Part shown: piece after piece, positions 40,915 to 41,648 of the stretch | How positions within the stretch are numbered: position 1 is the stretch's first letter | How the letters are laid out: each line of letters begins with the position of its first letter | NCBI GenBank assembly: GCA_035319125.1 | Contig: DATHDG010000002.1 | Span: 1-41,648, forward strand | Source: Fen-1308 sp035319125 | Lineage (GTDB): Bacteria > Nitrospirota > Thermodesulfovibrionia > Thermodesulfovibrionales > Dissulfurispiraceae | Direction: 5' to 3' | DNA: 41,648 bases | The notes under the pieces: model-generated | Database searches by the model: none | Seen by the model: only the letters and a program-made list of their open reading frames with translations | Told to the model about the DNA's origin: nothing | Program-made: the position numbers and the translations under genes

Positions 40915-41648
40915 ATGTCGCAGACAAAGACTTGCAAGAAATGTGGGCTAGAAAAGCCAATCAATGAATACCGTGAGATAGAAGATAGGGCACATAATAA
41001 GATTTATATTGGCAATTTGTGCAGGGACTGCCATTTAGAACAAAGACAAGAATATCGAATACAAAAAGCACTGTCAGACAATAAATCCTATCAGAGCAGA
41101 CGTAGACTAAACCCCAACTCCAATGATAAACACGTATGTATGAAATGCCACGTGGAGAAGCCAGTTAAAGAATTCCATATCCAGAGGGACAATAGGCAAG
41201 GCAAAGACTATGTTCACGGCATTTGCAAGACCTGCCATCTGGCTAAACGAGAAATATACAGGAAAAAAGAAGCAATGAAAAGAAATAAACCCTTTATGAC
41301 TAGGCGAGAGAGGAGACTGGAGCGGGTTGTTCGTTTACCACATATCTGTTGCTGTCATATCTGCGGTCGCCTTTATAAGAAGAAGCTTAGATATCAGAAA
41401 CATTGTTCTCGACATTGTAGTAGGAAGTGCGAGCAAAAGAAACAAATAGCTAGAGCCAAATCAGATGCTGGATTTCGAAAGCATAGACAATCCGTCATGA
41501 TGAAGTCACGCAGAAAACATCCGGAGATGAGACGGAATCAGGAAGCGCAGCGGAGAGCTCGGATAAAAGGGTTAGATGATGGAACTATTAATTCTGGTAA
41601 TGTGAAAAAAATATTTAACGAACTGGACAATTGTCCATATTGTGGTAT
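40915..41648 (+). CDS. Zinc-finger-repeat protein with HNH-like C-terminus, cut by window end
   Basis: An uninterrupted frame from the ATG at 40915 to the last base gives 244 codons. Two tandem units share the layout CxxC-x25-CxxC: C7, C10, C36, C39 and C75, C78, C104, C107, each with the pattern C-x-C/K-C-x-x-E-K-P. A third Cys/His cluster (HICCCHICG to HCSRHCSRKC) follows, then a basic region. The frame ends at LDNCPYCG, the usual first half of an HNH endonuclease site. Such repeats occur in phage HNH proteins. AGGAGG lies 12 nt before the ATG. Codon use (AGA, ATA, AAA) differs from the neighbours. The catalytic histidines lie beyond the window. Confidence 0.7.
   Translation, partial: MSQTKTCKKCGLEKPINEYREIEDRAHNKIYIGNLCRDCHLEQRQEYRIQKALSDNKSYQSRRRLNPNSNDKHVCMKCHVEKPVKEFHIQRDNRQGKDYVHGICKTCHLAKREIYRKKEAMKRNKPFMTRRERRLERVVRLPHICCCHICGRLYKKKLRYQKHCSRHCSRKCEQKKQIARAKSDAGFRKHRQSVMMKSRRKHPEMRRNQEAQRRARIKGLDDGTINSGNVKKIFNELDNCPYCG

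Noticed and set aside
1..41648. CRISPR arrays, tRNA or rRNA genes
   Set aside because: No regularly spaced repeat-spacer pattern and no tRNA or rRNA signature was noticed on either strand.

Overview
The window is a gene-dense stretch of the chromosome of a Gram-negative-type (diderm) bacterium. LptA/LptB/LptC, an LpxL-type acyltransferase and the Mla lipid-transport genes all imply an outer membrane with lipopolysaccharide. Three traits together resemble Nitrospirota (Thermodesulfovibrionia-like) or deltaproteobacteria-type genomes: paired b and b' ATP-synthase subunits, the order lptC-lptA-lptB-rpoN-hpf-rapZ, and the set def-fmt-DUF116-rsmB-PASTA-rpe. This placement is inferred from gene content and order, not from a database search.

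Layout. (1) Positions 1-3177, minus strand: a peripheral ATP-synthase operon b'-b-delta-alpha-gamma, with gamma cut by the window edge and its own promoter near 3235-3262. (2) 3317-16528, minus strand: a compact run of housekeeping genes, many overlapping by 1-17 bp, in the order def, fmt, DUF116, rsmB, PASTA protein, rpe, TPR protein, pgsA, PDZ/radical-SAM/DUF512 protein, aroE, lptC, lptA, lptB, rpoN, hpf, rapZ. (3) 16700-17938, plus strand: an orphan NarL-type response regulator and a bacterioferritin. (4) 17991-25551, minus strand: RNase H-like nuclease, XerD-type recombinase, LonH/YcbZ-type protease, LpxL-like acyltransferase and mlaE-mlaF-mlaD. (5) 25704-29312, plus strand: a promoter/leader/terminator unit before a GNAT-MFS gene pair, then a Tat-exported alkaline-phosphatase lipoprotein. 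CorA follows on the minus strand and an HD-GYP protein on the plus strand.

(6) 31825-40670, plus strand, is the most distinctive region. Five promoters carry a 7-nt element (consensus roughly nnGTAAC or nTTAAC) repeated every 11 bp, ending 10 or 11 nt before a -10 box. This is the architecture of PhoB boxes at phosphate-starvation promoters. They precede a family-1 glycoside hydrolase, a PHP phosphoesterase + GT21-type glycosyltransferase + small Cys protein operon, a second small Cys protein, a zinc-ribbon protein + third small Cys protein pair, and pstS-pstC-pstA-pstB-phoU. The three small proteins share the spacing C-x(9-11)-C-x17-C-x7-C and so form a local paralogous family. The PHP-GT21 pair (perhaps with the GH1) is a candidate phosphate-starvation lipid-remodelling module. 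It resembles in logic the PlcP/Agt system of rhizobia but uses a different phosphoesterase fold. That function is inference.

(7) 40671-41648: about 240 bp of featureless DNA with one short tandem repeat, then an open frame still running at the window end. It encodes an HNH-type protein with two zinc-finger repeats, probably of phage or mobile origin.

Several promoters put the predicted transcription start at or within a few bases of the start codon (def, corA, GH1, PHP, zinc-ribbon gene, the 26-codon leader), which suggests frequent leaderless mRNAs. No tRNA, rRNA, CRISPR array or complete insertion sequence was seen.
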